Assembly (NCBI GenBank): GCA_030630075.1
Contig: DAOVNS010000023.1
Coordinates: forward strand, 1 to 16,314
Origin: a bacterium
Lineage (GTDB): Bacteria; Dependentiae; Babeliae; Babeliales; UASB340
DNA: 16,314 nucleotides
Reading direction: 5' to 3'
In this document: positions 1-7,081 of the stretch, piece by piece
Position numbering within the stretch: position 1 is the stretch's first letter
Layout of the letters: every line of letters starts with the position of its first letter
Notes under the pieces: generated by a model
The model's database searches: none
Seen by the model: the letters and a program-made list of their open reading frames with translations, nothing else
What the model was told of the DNA's origin: nothing
Translations under genes and position numbers: made by a program

Positions 1-16
1 GTTTAAGCATAAAAGA

Positions 17-44
17 TTGAAAAACGGAATATATTTCATAAATT
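17..44 (+). promoter_or_regulatory. putative sigma70-type promoter for the structured leader
   Basis: TTGAAA at 17-22 and TAAATT at 39-44 are separated by 16 nt. The predicted start of transcription falls at about 50, exactly where a GC-rich hairpin begins. In such AT-rich DNA a match of this quality can arise by chance, so support comes mainly from the agreement with the start of the structured region. Confidence 0.35.
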
Positions 45-49
45 CTTAA

Positions 50-250
50 GCCTCCGTGTGGAGGCGACACCAAGTATTTAGCCTAATGCGTAAGCGTTAG
101 GGTATTTACGATTCAACCCAAAGGTTAAATTACCACTCTTGTTTTAATTTAAATAAAAAAGCCTTATACTTGGAGTGAAAAGTATTAATAACACAACAAC
201 CCGAAAAAGCTACTTAAAAGGCTAAAGCGGGAGCCAGACGGGATAAAGGA
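50..250 (+). promoter_or_regulatory. structured leader RNA, candidate cis-regulator of the downstream small gene
   Basis: No long reading frame occupies this stretch, but it is dense in complementary segments. P1 is GCCTCC (50-55) with GGAGGC (60-65) over a GTGT loop. P3 is an 8-bp stem, 82-89 with 94-101, capped by a GTAA (GNRA) tetraloop. P4 is AACC (115-118) with GGTT (123-126). A long-range stem pairs 67-77 with 166-176, ten of eleven positions matching, and encloses P3 and P4. AGCCTT (160-165) can pair with AAGGCT (218-223), and CCCG (200-203) with CGGG at 228-231 or 239-242. ATACTT (166-171) can alternatively pair with AAGTAT (180-185), so mutually exclusive folds exist. The region ends at the SD (AAGGA, 246-250) of the next gene. 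I could not match it to tmRNA, RNase P, SRP, 6S, T-box or a known riboswitch. It could be a leader or a separate small RNA. Confidence 0.5.
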
Positions 251-257
251 TTATTTA

Positions 258-695
258 ATGTCCACTTCTTTTTCATTATCGCTTGAACTTATATATCTAA
301 TGAATTGGCTGCTTAAAAATGAACAGCCTAAATTAAAACAAATTATCGACGAAAGTATAAAAGCTGGTCTTGGACAAGAAATTGATGCAATCGATGACTT
401 GGAAGAAGAAACTGGTGACATTGACTATCTTCACAATTCAATTTTAGATTTTCTTTTTTTTCTCGAAGATAATTTATTAGAAAGCTTGGAAACAAAAGAT
501 TTTGATTTTATTGCAAAGGAAAGACTTAAACCAACATTGCAAAAAATCAATCCTCAAAAAATCGATCTCAAAACTTTATGGCTAAGTATTCAACAAGCTA
601 AAATAAAAAATAAGCCAAAAAAAGATCTCAAAAAAACACTTTTATCTGAACTTATAAAGAACTGGTCTCCAAAAGATAACGAACCTGTTAACTAA
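258..695 (+). CDS. unrecognised small, probably helical, charged protein
   Basis: This 145-residue protein starts at ATG 258, seven nt after a good SD (AAGGA, 246-250). I recognise no family. It has no signal peptide and no clear membrane span, although residues 60-75 are a hydrophobic/aromatic stretch (Leu, Phe) inside an otherwise charged sequence. Residues 35-60 are rich in Asp and Glu. The C-terminal third, from about residue 112, is Lys-rich and basic, so the charge is strongly split along the chain. The periodicity suggests mostly alpha-helix. The start lies directly behind the structured leader at 50-250, which suggests that translation is regulated. The permease gene follows 117 nt downstream on the same strand and may be co-transcribed. 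It is judged real because of the SD, its length and codon use like its neighbours. Its function is unknown. Confidence 0.7.
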   Translation: MSTSFSLSLELIYLMNWLLKNEQPKLKQIIDESIKAGLGQEIDAIDDLEEETGDIDYLHNSILDFLFFLEDNLLESLETKDFDFIAKERLKPTLQKINPQKIDLKTLWLSIQQAKIKNKPKKDLKKTLLSELIKNWSPKDNEPVN

Positions 696-733
696 AAAAT
701 TCTTAAAAAACTAAATACTTAAATTTATAACAA

Positions 734-757
734 ATCTAAGAGTACAATCTTTTAGAT
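734..757 (+). other. intergenic hairpin between the small gene and the permease gene
   Basis: ATCTAAGAG (734-742) pairs along its whole length with CTTTTAGAT (749-757), with one G-U pair and a TACAAT loop. No U-tract follows, so it is not a standard intrinsic terminator. A second small hairpin, AAGTT (774-778) with AACTT (782-786), follows. They may act in RNA processing or stability. Confidence 0.4.
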
Positions 758-812
758 CTGTTCGAATTTGAGAAAGTTGGAAACTTAATGTTTATTTATT
801 TAGGAAAAAATA

Positions 813-1610
813 ATGATAATTTATAAAACATTATTAATAATGTCTTTGGCATTTATTATGGAGTTAATAGATTCAACTTTAGGACTTGGTTACGGAACAA
901 TTCTTTCTCCTCTTTTTATAATAATTTTCAACTCTGAACCATCTGTAATAATTCCATCCATTTTGTTATCACAAACAATTAGCGGCACAATTGCCGGTCT
1001 TTCTCATAATCGATACAAAAACATATCTATTAAAATAAAAAATAACACTTGGATACAAAATATAAAAAAAGGACTTGCTCAAGATTTAAAAATCGTTCTC
1101 TTAATTTCATTATTAGGAATGATATTTGTAACATTAGGAGCATACCTATCTCTTAGAATTCCCAAAATCATTCTAAAAACATATATAAGTTTATCTGTAA
1201 TGTGGATTGGAATACTTATTTTCACCAAAAAAGAATTTATTTTTTCTTGGAAAAAAATATTATTTTTTGGAACATTTGCAACATTTAATAAAGGTTTTAT
1301 GGGCGGAGGTTTTGGACCAATTTTAACCGGCGGACAAATGCTTAGCGGTCAAAAAGAAAAAAGTGCTATCGGATGCACAACTCTTGCCGAAGGTCCTGTA
1401 TGCTTAACAGGATTTATTGCATACATTTTGTTAAATCATACACAAGGATCAATACTTGAATTTTTAATTCCAATGACAATTGGTGCATCGATCGCAGCAC
1501 CCTTAGGCGCACTAATAATTAAAAAAATAAATCGCAAAAGCTTACGCCAAACAATAAGTCTATTAATGATATTTTTAGGAATTTGGACTTTTATAAAAAT
1601 TTGGATTTAA
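813..1610 (+). CDS. TauE/SafE-family membrane permease
   Basis: This 265-residue polytopic inner-membrane protein has about seven or eight hydrophobic segments, including residues 5-40, 90-115, 120-138, 145-165, 195-210, 218-236 and 245-263. The Gly-rich segment GGGFGPILTGGQMLSGQ, followed by a conserved SAIGCTTLAEG-like stretch, sits at the start of the second half. It is typical of the TauE/SafE (former DUF81) family, which has two repeated halves of this kind. Family members export or import sulfur-containing anions such as sulfite, sulfoacetate or thiosulfate, but the substrate here cannot be read from sequence. ATG 813 has the SD AGGA at 802-805. The 3' end overlaps the convergent maf gene by 20 nt, so there is no room for a separate terminator. 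Family assignment is confident and substrate is open. Confidence 0.85.
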   Translation: MIIYKTLLIMSLAFIMELIDSTLGLGYGTILSPLFIIIFNSEPSVIIPSILLSQTISGTIAGLSHNRYKNISIKIKNNTWIQNIKKGLAQDLKIVLLISLLGMIFVTLGAYLSLRIPKIILKTYISLSVMWIGILIFTKKEFIFSWKKILFFGTFATFNKGFMGGGFGPILTGGQMLSGQKEKSAIGCTTLAEGPVCLTGFIAYILLNHTQGSILEFLIPMTIGASIAAPLGALIIKKINRKSLRQTISLLMIFLGIWTFIKIWI

Positions 1611-2226
1611 AACCAAGTTTTTTTAGATTTTCTCTTAATTCATACAAAGGCAAACCCAAAACGGAAGTATAAGAACCAGAAACGCTTTTTAAAAAATTTT
1701 CTCCAAAACCTTCTACAATTCCAGAACTACATGCGTATAGTGCATAAGGCATTTGCTCAAAATATAAATCTAAATATTTCTCATCAACACAAAATTCTAC
1801 AATTGTTTTTGTTGTCCAATGAATTTTATCTTGAACTTCCCAACTTTTACCATTCCAAAATTTCTTATCCAAACAACAACCAGTCACTACTTCAACAGGC
1901 TCTTGATTTAAAATACACAGCATCTTTTTGCCGTCTTCAATATCTTTTGGTTTTGTTAAAATCTCATTTGTTTTAGTTGATCGCACAAGAGTATCTGCTG
2001 TTAAAACAAAAATTGAATCGCTTTCTATTTCACTTCTTTCTGGCAAAATTAAACGATCCATTTTTTCTTGCGCAATACTTAAAACATAATTTGTAAATCC
2101 ATGTTTTATATCAATTCCACATTCATCACTGTTGTGTTTTAAAACCTTATATGTGATCCCCGCGGTTTCTACTAATTTTTGACGCGGTTTAGATTTAGAT
2201 CCCAGGTATAAAATATCGTTGTTCAT
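1591..2226 (-). CDS. maf: Maf-family nucleotide pyrophosphatase (divergent)
   Basis: Maf proteins hydrolyse non-canonical or pyrimidine nucleoside triphosphates (dTTP, UTP, m5UTP and similar) to the monophosphate in the cytosol. The 211-residue length fits the family. The N-terminal nucleotide-binding signature is altered: GSKSKPRQKL at 9-18 in place of the usual SxSPRRxxLL. TADTLV at 76-81 supplies the conserved Asp (D78), followed by KPKDIEDGKKML (92-103). The C-terminal SGSYTSVLGLPLYEL (183-197) corresponds to the conserved GxYxxxGLPL segment. ATG 2226 overlaps the stop of the preceding HAD-like gene as ATGA, and an upstream GGAG could serve as SD, which suggests translational coupling. 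It is the last gene of the gyrA-dprA-HAD-maf run. The divergent signature makes exact substrate choice uncertain. Confidence 0.85.
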   Translation of the reverse strand: MNNDILYLGSKSKPRQKLVETAGITYKVLKHNSDECGIDIKHGFTNYVLSIAQEKMDRLILPERSEIESDSIFVLTADTLVRSTKTNEILTKPKDIEDGKKMLCILNQEPVEVVTGCCLDKKFWNGKSWEVQDKIHWTTKTIVEFCVDEKYLDLYFEQMPYALYACSSGIVEGFGENFLKSVSGSYTSVLGLPLYELRENLKKLGFKSKFL

Positions 2227-3086
2227 ATCACTAAAGCTCCAAGGGTTACAAGGGCTTCAATAATTTTAGGCTTACTTATAGCATCAATATTAATACTTTT
2301 AATTCCTAAAACTTTAGCCCTACTTAAACTATTTGGATTATTGGTAATAAGCAAACAATCATCCCTATCTAATTTATATGTATTAAAAAAATCCACAAAA
2401 AAGTCCATTTGTTCAATAACGAACTTCGCTTGAAAAGAAAATCTAATGTGTTCTTTTTCAAAGTATTGAAAAATTTTAATAAATTTACTTTTATAAAGGT
2501 CTAACCACTCTCTAGATGTATTTCCAATTAAATATAAATTATTTTTTGCTCTCGATTTTTTGATAAAATCTAAAAGGCAAAAACCTTTACTATCTTGTTC
2601 AAAACAATCCTGAAAATAAAGTTGTGAAACCCTTCGGCTTGTTCTATCAATAGTAGTTTTATTTTTTATACCAAAGAAAACTGCTTTTACCCTATCTAAA
2701 CAATCTTGCTCAATACGACAAATCCCGTTTTTTATTTTATGCGATATAAGACCTTCAGCTGATAATATAAATTCTGAAACATCTCCAGCACTCAATTCTC
2801 CTATATAAAATCTTCTAATAATATCACCCTGATCTCCCCACAATCTAAGGCTTAATTCTGAACACAAATTAATTAAAACCTTAATCGGATCTCCCTCAGC
2901 GCTAGTATCACACATAAAATTTTGCCTATGTCCTACAAATTCACCTTTTCCTACAGGATTTAAAAACAAAGACATTTTTTGCGAACAACAATTATTAACT
3001 AATGTTCCAAAATCAAAAATTACATGCTTACAAAAAGCCAATGATGTAATTTGTAAAAAGCAAAACAATAAAAATAGCTTTTTCAT
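2223..3086 (-). CDS. exported HAD-like protein with degenerate catalytic motifs
   Basis: The 287-residue protein begins with a clear signal peptide: KK, a hydrophobic core at residues 4-18, then LAFCK. C19 could in principle be lipidated, but Phe before Cys is atypical for a lipobox. Immediately afterwards comes HVIFDFGTLV (21-30), a HAD motif I in which D25 is kept but the second Asp (DxD) is Gly. GNTS (188-191) fits motif II and K221 may be motif III. The region that should be motif IV reads LLITNNPNSLSRAKVLGI (245-262): the frame of an LxIDDxxxNxxxAxxxGI motif is obvious, but the acidic pair is replaced by Asn. The fold is therefore HAD-like, while Mg-dependent phosphatase activity is doubtful. 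ATG 3086 has the SD AAGGG inside the 3' end of dprA, which ends 3 nt upstream. Role unknown, probably in the periplasm or cell envelope. Confidence 0.75.
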   Translation of the reverse strand: MKKLFLLFCFLQITSLAFCKHVIFDFGTLVNNCCSQKMSLFLNPVGKGEFVGHRQNFMCDTSAEGDPIKVLINLCSELSLRLWGDQGDIIRRFYIGELSAGDVSEFILSAEGLISHKIKNGICRIEQDCLDRVKAVFFGIKNKTTIDRTSRRVSQLYFQDCFEQDSKGFCLLDFIKKSRAKNNLYLIGNTSREWLDLYKSKFIKIFQYFEKEHIRFSFQAKFVIEQMDFFVDFFNTYKLDRDDCLLITNNPNSLSRAKVLGIKSINIDAISKPKIIEALVTLGALVI

Positions 3087-3089
3087 AAA

Positions 3090-4364
3090 TCACCCTTTTT
3101 CCCAAAAACCAACAAAATTCTGTTTAACCTTGCCCTCAATTTGCATCTCAAATAGTACTTCTTGCAATAAATTAAAATCTAATTTTGTTTTTATACTTAA
3201 TTCATCAAGAGAGCATGCATTTTTCAAGGAGCCTAAGATTAGATTTTCTTGCAGATTTTGCAAGCTTTTTTCTTTATCTATCGGTTTTTTTATTTCTTTT
3301 GATTTCTTTTTTGAAACAACGGAAGTAATTATTTTTTTTTGATTTTTAATTGGATCAATCTTTTTTTCTTTTTCAGCGTCTTCTTCAACAACTTTTGTAG
3401 AAAAATCACGGTCTTCTAATTCTTCCAGGATATCATCAACGCAACTTACAATTTTTGCACCCTGTTTTATAAGTTCATGACATCCCAAACTTAATTCATC
3501 ATTAATATCACCAGGAATTGCAAAAACTTGTCGTCCTTCATCTAATGCAAATTGTGCAGTAATTAATGCTCCACTTCTTTTTGCAGCCTGAACAACCAAA
3601 CAACCCGAAGTTAATCCAGCAATCACTCTATTTCTTGCAGGAAAATTTCCTCTTAACGGTTCTGCAAGTAACGGAAAGGGAGAAACTAATGTTCCACCAT
3701 TTCTTGCAACTTTTCTGAAAAGTTCTTTATTCGATTCGGGATAAGGACACATTAAACCTGATCCCAAAACAACAATTGTTTTACCTTTATTATTTATTGT
3801 TGCGGCATGAGCCATGCTATCAACACCACTTGCACCACCACTAACAATTGAATAATTATTTTGAATAAGAGATGGAACAATTTCATTAATAACTGCGCTT
3901 GCATAAGAATTTGCTTTGCGCGCACCAACAACTGCAATTCTTTTTGCATATTCATAGCTAGTTAAAGATAATCCTTTGCAATACAAAATAATTGGAGGAG
4001 AATAAATCTGTTTCAATTCAGCAGGATACGCATCATCTAAAAAAGTTAAAATATCAATTTTATATTTTTCTATTAAACCTAATTCTTTTTCTAAAGATTG
4101 CGTATCTTTTAAACCATCAAATATAGTCTGCGCAATACTTTGTGATAAATAAATTTTTTGTACAAAATCATTAATTCTATATTCATAGATTTTAGTTAAA
4201 TCTATTTTCGGTGAATTAATTTCTGGATTTTTATAATTTGAACAAAAATCTTGAAAGAATTTTTTAATAATTTTTAAAACAGATTTTGGACCAACTTTTT
4301 TAATAAGTGAGAGGTGCAAAAGCACCTCTCTGTTTTTATCATCAAACAAAATATCCCCACCCAA
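3090..4364 (-). CDS. dprA: DNA-processing protein DprA (Smf)
   Basis: DprA binds incoming single-stranded DNA and loads RecA during natural transformation. At 424 residues all three expected parts are present. A helix-hairpin-helix-like N-terminus lies at about 12-40. The Rossmann-like core at about 110-310 has VVGARKANSY (145-154), SGGASGVDSMAH (175-186), FPARNRVIAGL (241-251) and SGALITAQFALDEGR (264-278). After a Lys-rich linker (about 318-365) comes a winged-helix C-terminal domain (about 368-424). The usual SE of the core reads SP (228-229). Two starts are possible and both are TTG. TTG 4364 has no convincing SD. TTG 4349 (codon 6) lies 5 nt after GGTGGGG and is the better supported initiation site. 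There is no early ATG. It lies 28 nt after gyrA and 3 nt before the HAD-like gene. Confidence 0.93.
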   Translation of the reverse strand: MGGDILFDDKNREVLLHLSLIKKVGPKSVLKIIKKFFQDFCSNYKNPEINSPKIDLTKIYEYRINDFVQKIYLSQSIAQTIFDGLKDTQSLEKELGLIEKYKIDILTFLDDAYPAELKQIYSPPIILYCKGLSLTSYEYAKRIAVVGARKANSYASAVINEIVPSLIQNNYSIVSGGASGVDSMAHAATINNKGKTIVVLGSGLMCPYPESNKELFRKVARNGGTLVSPFPLLAEPLRGNFPARNRVIAGLTSGCLVVQAAKRSGALITAQFALDEGRQVFAIPGDINDELSLGCHELIKQGAKIVSCVDDILEELEDRDFSTKVVEEDAEKEKKIDPIKNQKKIITSVVSKKKSKEIKKPIDKEKSLQNLQENLILGSLKNACSLDELSIKTKLDFNLLQEVLFEMQIEGKVKQNFVGFWEKG

Positions 4365-4392
4365 ACTTTAGTTAAACTACGGAGTAATCTAA

Positions 4393-6921
4393 TTACTCTG
4401 AAACTTCTTTTAATGTTTCTTGAGTTTCTGTAGCTTCTATTGCAACTTCTTCTTCAGATTCACTTTCGTCAAAAGCAGCGACAGAAGAAAGCAGTTGTCC
4501 TTTGTCTAAACGAACCAAACGAACACCTTTTGCTTGTCTTCCCATAGTTCTAACTTCTTTGGGTGAAAGTCTGATTATTTTTCCGTTGCTGTCTATTAAT
4601 AAAATGTGTGATTCTTTAGAAACTTTTACAAGTCCAATAACTTCTCCGTTACGTCCACCGGTTGGAATTGTACGAACACCAAGTCCGCCTCTATGAGCAA
4701 CTCTAAAGCCTGTAACTTTTACTCGTTTTCCATAACCTTTTGATGTTGCAAAAAGGAAATCAAAGATTTCTGCTTCTTCAGGAGAAACAACTCCTAATCC
4801 AACAACAGCATCATCTTTTTTAAGCCTAATGCCTCGAACACCACCAGCTTGACGCCCCATAGATCTTACTTCGGATTCGTTAAAGTGAATACCTTGTCCT
4901 TTTTCTGTTGCAATAACAATTGAATCTTTTCCGGAACTTAAATCACAGAAAGCCAATTCATCTTTTTCGTCTAAGCCAATAGCTCTTATTCCTGTAACTC
5001 TTATTTTTGCAAAAGCTTTTGCATCTGTTTTCTTGATGGTTCCACCCTTGGTTATCATTACCAAGAACTTACCTTCCATGTCTCTTCCACAAAGAAGTTT
5101 TACAACTTTTTCATTTTCACCAAGCTGTAAAATATTTACGATCGCACGACCTTTTGCAATTCGAGAACCTTCAGGAACTTGGAAAACTTTTAACGAATAA
5201 ACTCTTCCTAAATTAGTAAAGAAGAAAAGGTCATCATGAGTTTTTGCAACAAAAATGTCTTGAATAACATCATCGGCTTCTCCAAGAGCAGCCATTCCTT
5301 TTTTACCTTTTCCGCCTCTATGCTGAACAGCATAAGTATCTAAAAGAACACGTTTTACATAACCTTTACGTGTTAGCGTAACAACAACTTCTTCATCAGG
5401 AATCAAGTCGCTTTCACTTATAATATCAATTGGAGCCTGAATAGATGATCTTCTTTTATCTGCATAAGTTTTTTTAATATGTTCTAATTCTTCAGAAATT
5501 ACTTTTTTAAGAACTTCTTCATCTTTTAAAATAAGTTCTAATCCTGTAATCACTTTTTTAAGATCTTCAACTTCAGCATCAATTTTTTCACGTTCAAGAC
5601 CAGTCAATCTTTGTAAACGCATTTCCAAAATAGCTTTACCTTGAGCTTCGGTTAATTTGAACTTTTTATTTAATGCAATTTGTGCTTGCTTAGAATCTTC
5701 AGATTTTTTAATTAATGCAATAACTTCATCAATACTATCTAAAGCAATTATCAATCCCAAAAGAACATGTTCTCTTGCTTGATTTTTTGCTAAATCAAAT
5801 TGAGTTCTTCTTGTTATAATTTCTCTTCTGTGAATAATAAAATGCTCTAGCATTTCTCTTAATGTAAATATTGTTGGTTTATTTTGATACAAAGCTAACA
5901 ATAAAATAGAGATTGAAACTTGTAAGTTTGTGTGTTTATAAAGTTGATTTAAAGTTACTTGAGGAATTTCGCCACGCTTTAATTCAATAACAAGTCGAAT
6001 TCCACGTTTATCAGATTCATCACGAATATTAGAAATACTTTCTACAACTTTATTTTTTACTAAGTCTGCAATTTTTTTGATTAAATCAGCTTTGTTAACT
6101 TGAAATGGTATTTCTTTAATAATTAACGCTGTATGTTTTTTATTTTCTTCAATATCAACAACGGCACGAACAATAACATTACCATGACCAGTTCGATATG
6201 CTTTTACAACACCAGATCTACCACAAATAATTCCACCTGTTGGAAAATCGGGAGCAGGAACTAATTCAAATAAACGTTCTTCTGTTAAATTTGGATTTGC
6301 AAGTAATTCCAAACAAGCATCAACAACTTCACCTAAACTATGTGGCGGAATTGATGTTGCCATACCAACTGCAATACCAGTTGAACCATTTATTAATAAA
6401 TTAGGAACTTTACTTGGTAGCAATGTAGGCTCAAGTCTTGATTCATCAAAGTTTGGAACAAACCTAACTGTATCTTTTTCGATATCAGTTAAAAGTTCTC
6501 TTGCAATTTTTGCCATACGCACTTCTGTATAACGCATAGCAGCAGCATTATCACCATCAATCGATCCCCAGTTTCCCTGACCACTTAGCAATGGATATCT
6601 TTTAGAAAATTCTTGAACCATACCAACAATAGATTGATAAATTGCAGAGTCACCATGCGGATGATAATGACCAATAACTTCACCAACTACTGTTGCAGAT
6701 TTTCTATGAGGCTTTTCGTTATAATATCCAAGTTTGTGCATCGCATATAAAATTCTACGATGAACTGGTTTCAACCCATCTCGAACATCAGGAAGCGCGC
6801 GGCTAATAATAACCGACATCGCATAATCTAAAAACGATGTTTTTAATTCCTTCTCAATCGAAAGAGGAGAAATTGAAAGGGAAGAATCATTAATATCTTT
6901 TTGTTTTTTATCTTCAGGCAT
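4393..6921 (-). CDS. gyrA: DNA gyrase subunit A
   Basis: GyrA carries the breakage-reunion tyrosine of gyrase and wraps DNA through its C-terminal pinwheel. I chose ATG 6921 over the upstream TTG 6939 because GGAAGGA lies 9 nt before it, giving 842 residues. HPHGDSAIY (87-95) and the catalytic Tyr131 in AAAMRYTEVRM (127-136 region) define the winged-helix active site. A coiled-coil arm spans roughly 360-490. The C-terminal domain contains QHRGGKG (533-539), a close match to the GyrA box, which favours gyrase over ParC. The protein ends in an acidic tail. The position matching E. coli Asp87 is Gln96, inside the quinolone-resistance-determining region, while the Ser83 equivalent (S92) is normal. 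It is the first gene of the minus-strand run gyrA-dprA-HAD-maf. gyrB is not in the window. Confidence 0.97.
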   Translation of the reverse strand: MPEDKKQKDINDSSLSISPLSIEKELKTSFLDYAMSVIISRALPDVRDGLKPVHRRILYAMHKLGYYNEKPHRKSATVVGEVIGHYHPHGDSAIYQSIVGMVQEFSKRYPLLSGQGNWGSIDGDNAAAMRYTEVRMAKIARELLTDIEKDTVRFVPNFDESRLEPTLLPSKVPNLLINGSTGIAVGMATSIPPHSLGEVVDACLELLANPNLTEERLFELVPAPDFPTGGIICGRSGVVKAYRTGHGNVIVRAVVDIEENKKHTALIIKEIPFQVNKADLIKKIADLVKNKVVESISNIRDESDKRGIRLVIELKRGEIPQVTLNQLYKHTNLQVSISILLLALYQNKPTIFTLREMLEHFIIHRREIITRRTQFDLAKNQAREHVLLGLIIALDSIDEVIALIKKSEDSKQAQIALNKKFKLTEAQGKAILEMRLQRLTGLEREKIDAEVEDLKKVITGLELILKDEEVLKKVISEELEHIKKTYADKRRSSIQAPIDIISESDLIPDEEVVVTLTRKGYVKRVLLDTYAVQHRGGKGKKGMAALGEADDVIQDIFVAKTHDDLFFFTNLGRVYSLKVFQVPEGSRIAKGRAIVNILQLGENEKVVKLLCGRDMEGKFLVMITKGGTIKKTDAKAFAKIRVTGIRAIGLDEKDELAFCDLSSGKDSIVIATEKGQGIHFNESEVRSMGRQAGGVRGIRLKKDDAVVGLGVVSPEEAEIFDFLFATSKGYGKRVKVTGFRVAHRGGLGVRTIPTGGRNGEVIGLVKVSKESHILLIDSNGKIIRLSPKEVRTMGRQAKGVRLVRLDKGQLLSSVAAFDESESEEEVAIEATETQETLKEVSE

Positions 6922-6975
6922 ACCTAAACATCCTTCCAAGACATTGGAAAATTAAATTTTTACAAATACAGTAAC

Positions 6976-7012
6976 AAAAAAGTTATTGCCTCTGTCCAAA
7001 CAACAACTTTTG
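6976..7012 (-). terminator. hairpin with U-tract upstream of gyrA (terminator or attenuator)
   Basis: On the minus strand AAAAGTTGTTG (7011-7001) pairs with CAATAACTTTT (6988-6978) across a 12-nt loop, all 11 positions matching with one G-U pair. The U-run continues to 6976. The stem is AT-rich, so its strength is moderate. It may end transcription from pgsA-pgpA. If the gyrA promoter is at 7024-7029, it would instead lie inside the gyrA leader. Confidence 0.45.
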
Positions 7013-7023
7013 TAAGTAAATAC

Positions 7024-7029
7024 ATTATA
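7024..7029 (-). promoter_or_regulatory. putative -10 element of the gyrA promoter
   Basis: The minus strand reads TATAAT, a perfect -10 box, about 100 nt before the gyrA start. No good -35 hexamer is found at 15-19 nt spacing and there is no extended -10 TG, so the call rests on the -10 alone. Confidence 0.35.
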
Positions 7030-7063
7030 AAATCGGTAACGTAAGAATACTATGCTTTAGCAA

Positions 7064-7079
7064 CTAAAACAAGTTTTAG
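7064..7079 (-). other. inverted repeat just after pgpA
   Basis: CTAAAAC (7064-7070) and GTTTTAG (7073-7079) are perfectly complementary around a 2-nt centre, three nt beyond the pgpA stop codon. No U-tract follows, so this may be a 3'-end stabilising hairpin or an operator rather than a terminator. Confidence 0.35.
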
Positions 7080-7081
7080 CC

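Noticed and set aside
200..250. AGCCAGACGGG resembling a cobalamin-riboswitch B12 box
   Set aside because: The other conserved cobalamin elements are absent, and neither downstream gene is an obvious B12 gene, so the similarity is too short to use.
4502..4696. Plus-strand ORF of 64 codons inside gyrA
   Set aside because: It lies antisense to a strongly conserved gyrase domain, with no SD and no family resemblance. The same applies to the antisense frames at 1731-1976, 3130-3342, 7315-7512, 8816-9010, 10748-10957 and 11286-11483.
6922..6939. TTG start extending GyrA by six residues
   Set aside because: The GGAAGGA that would serve as SD lies inside this extension and is correctly spaced for ATG 6921.
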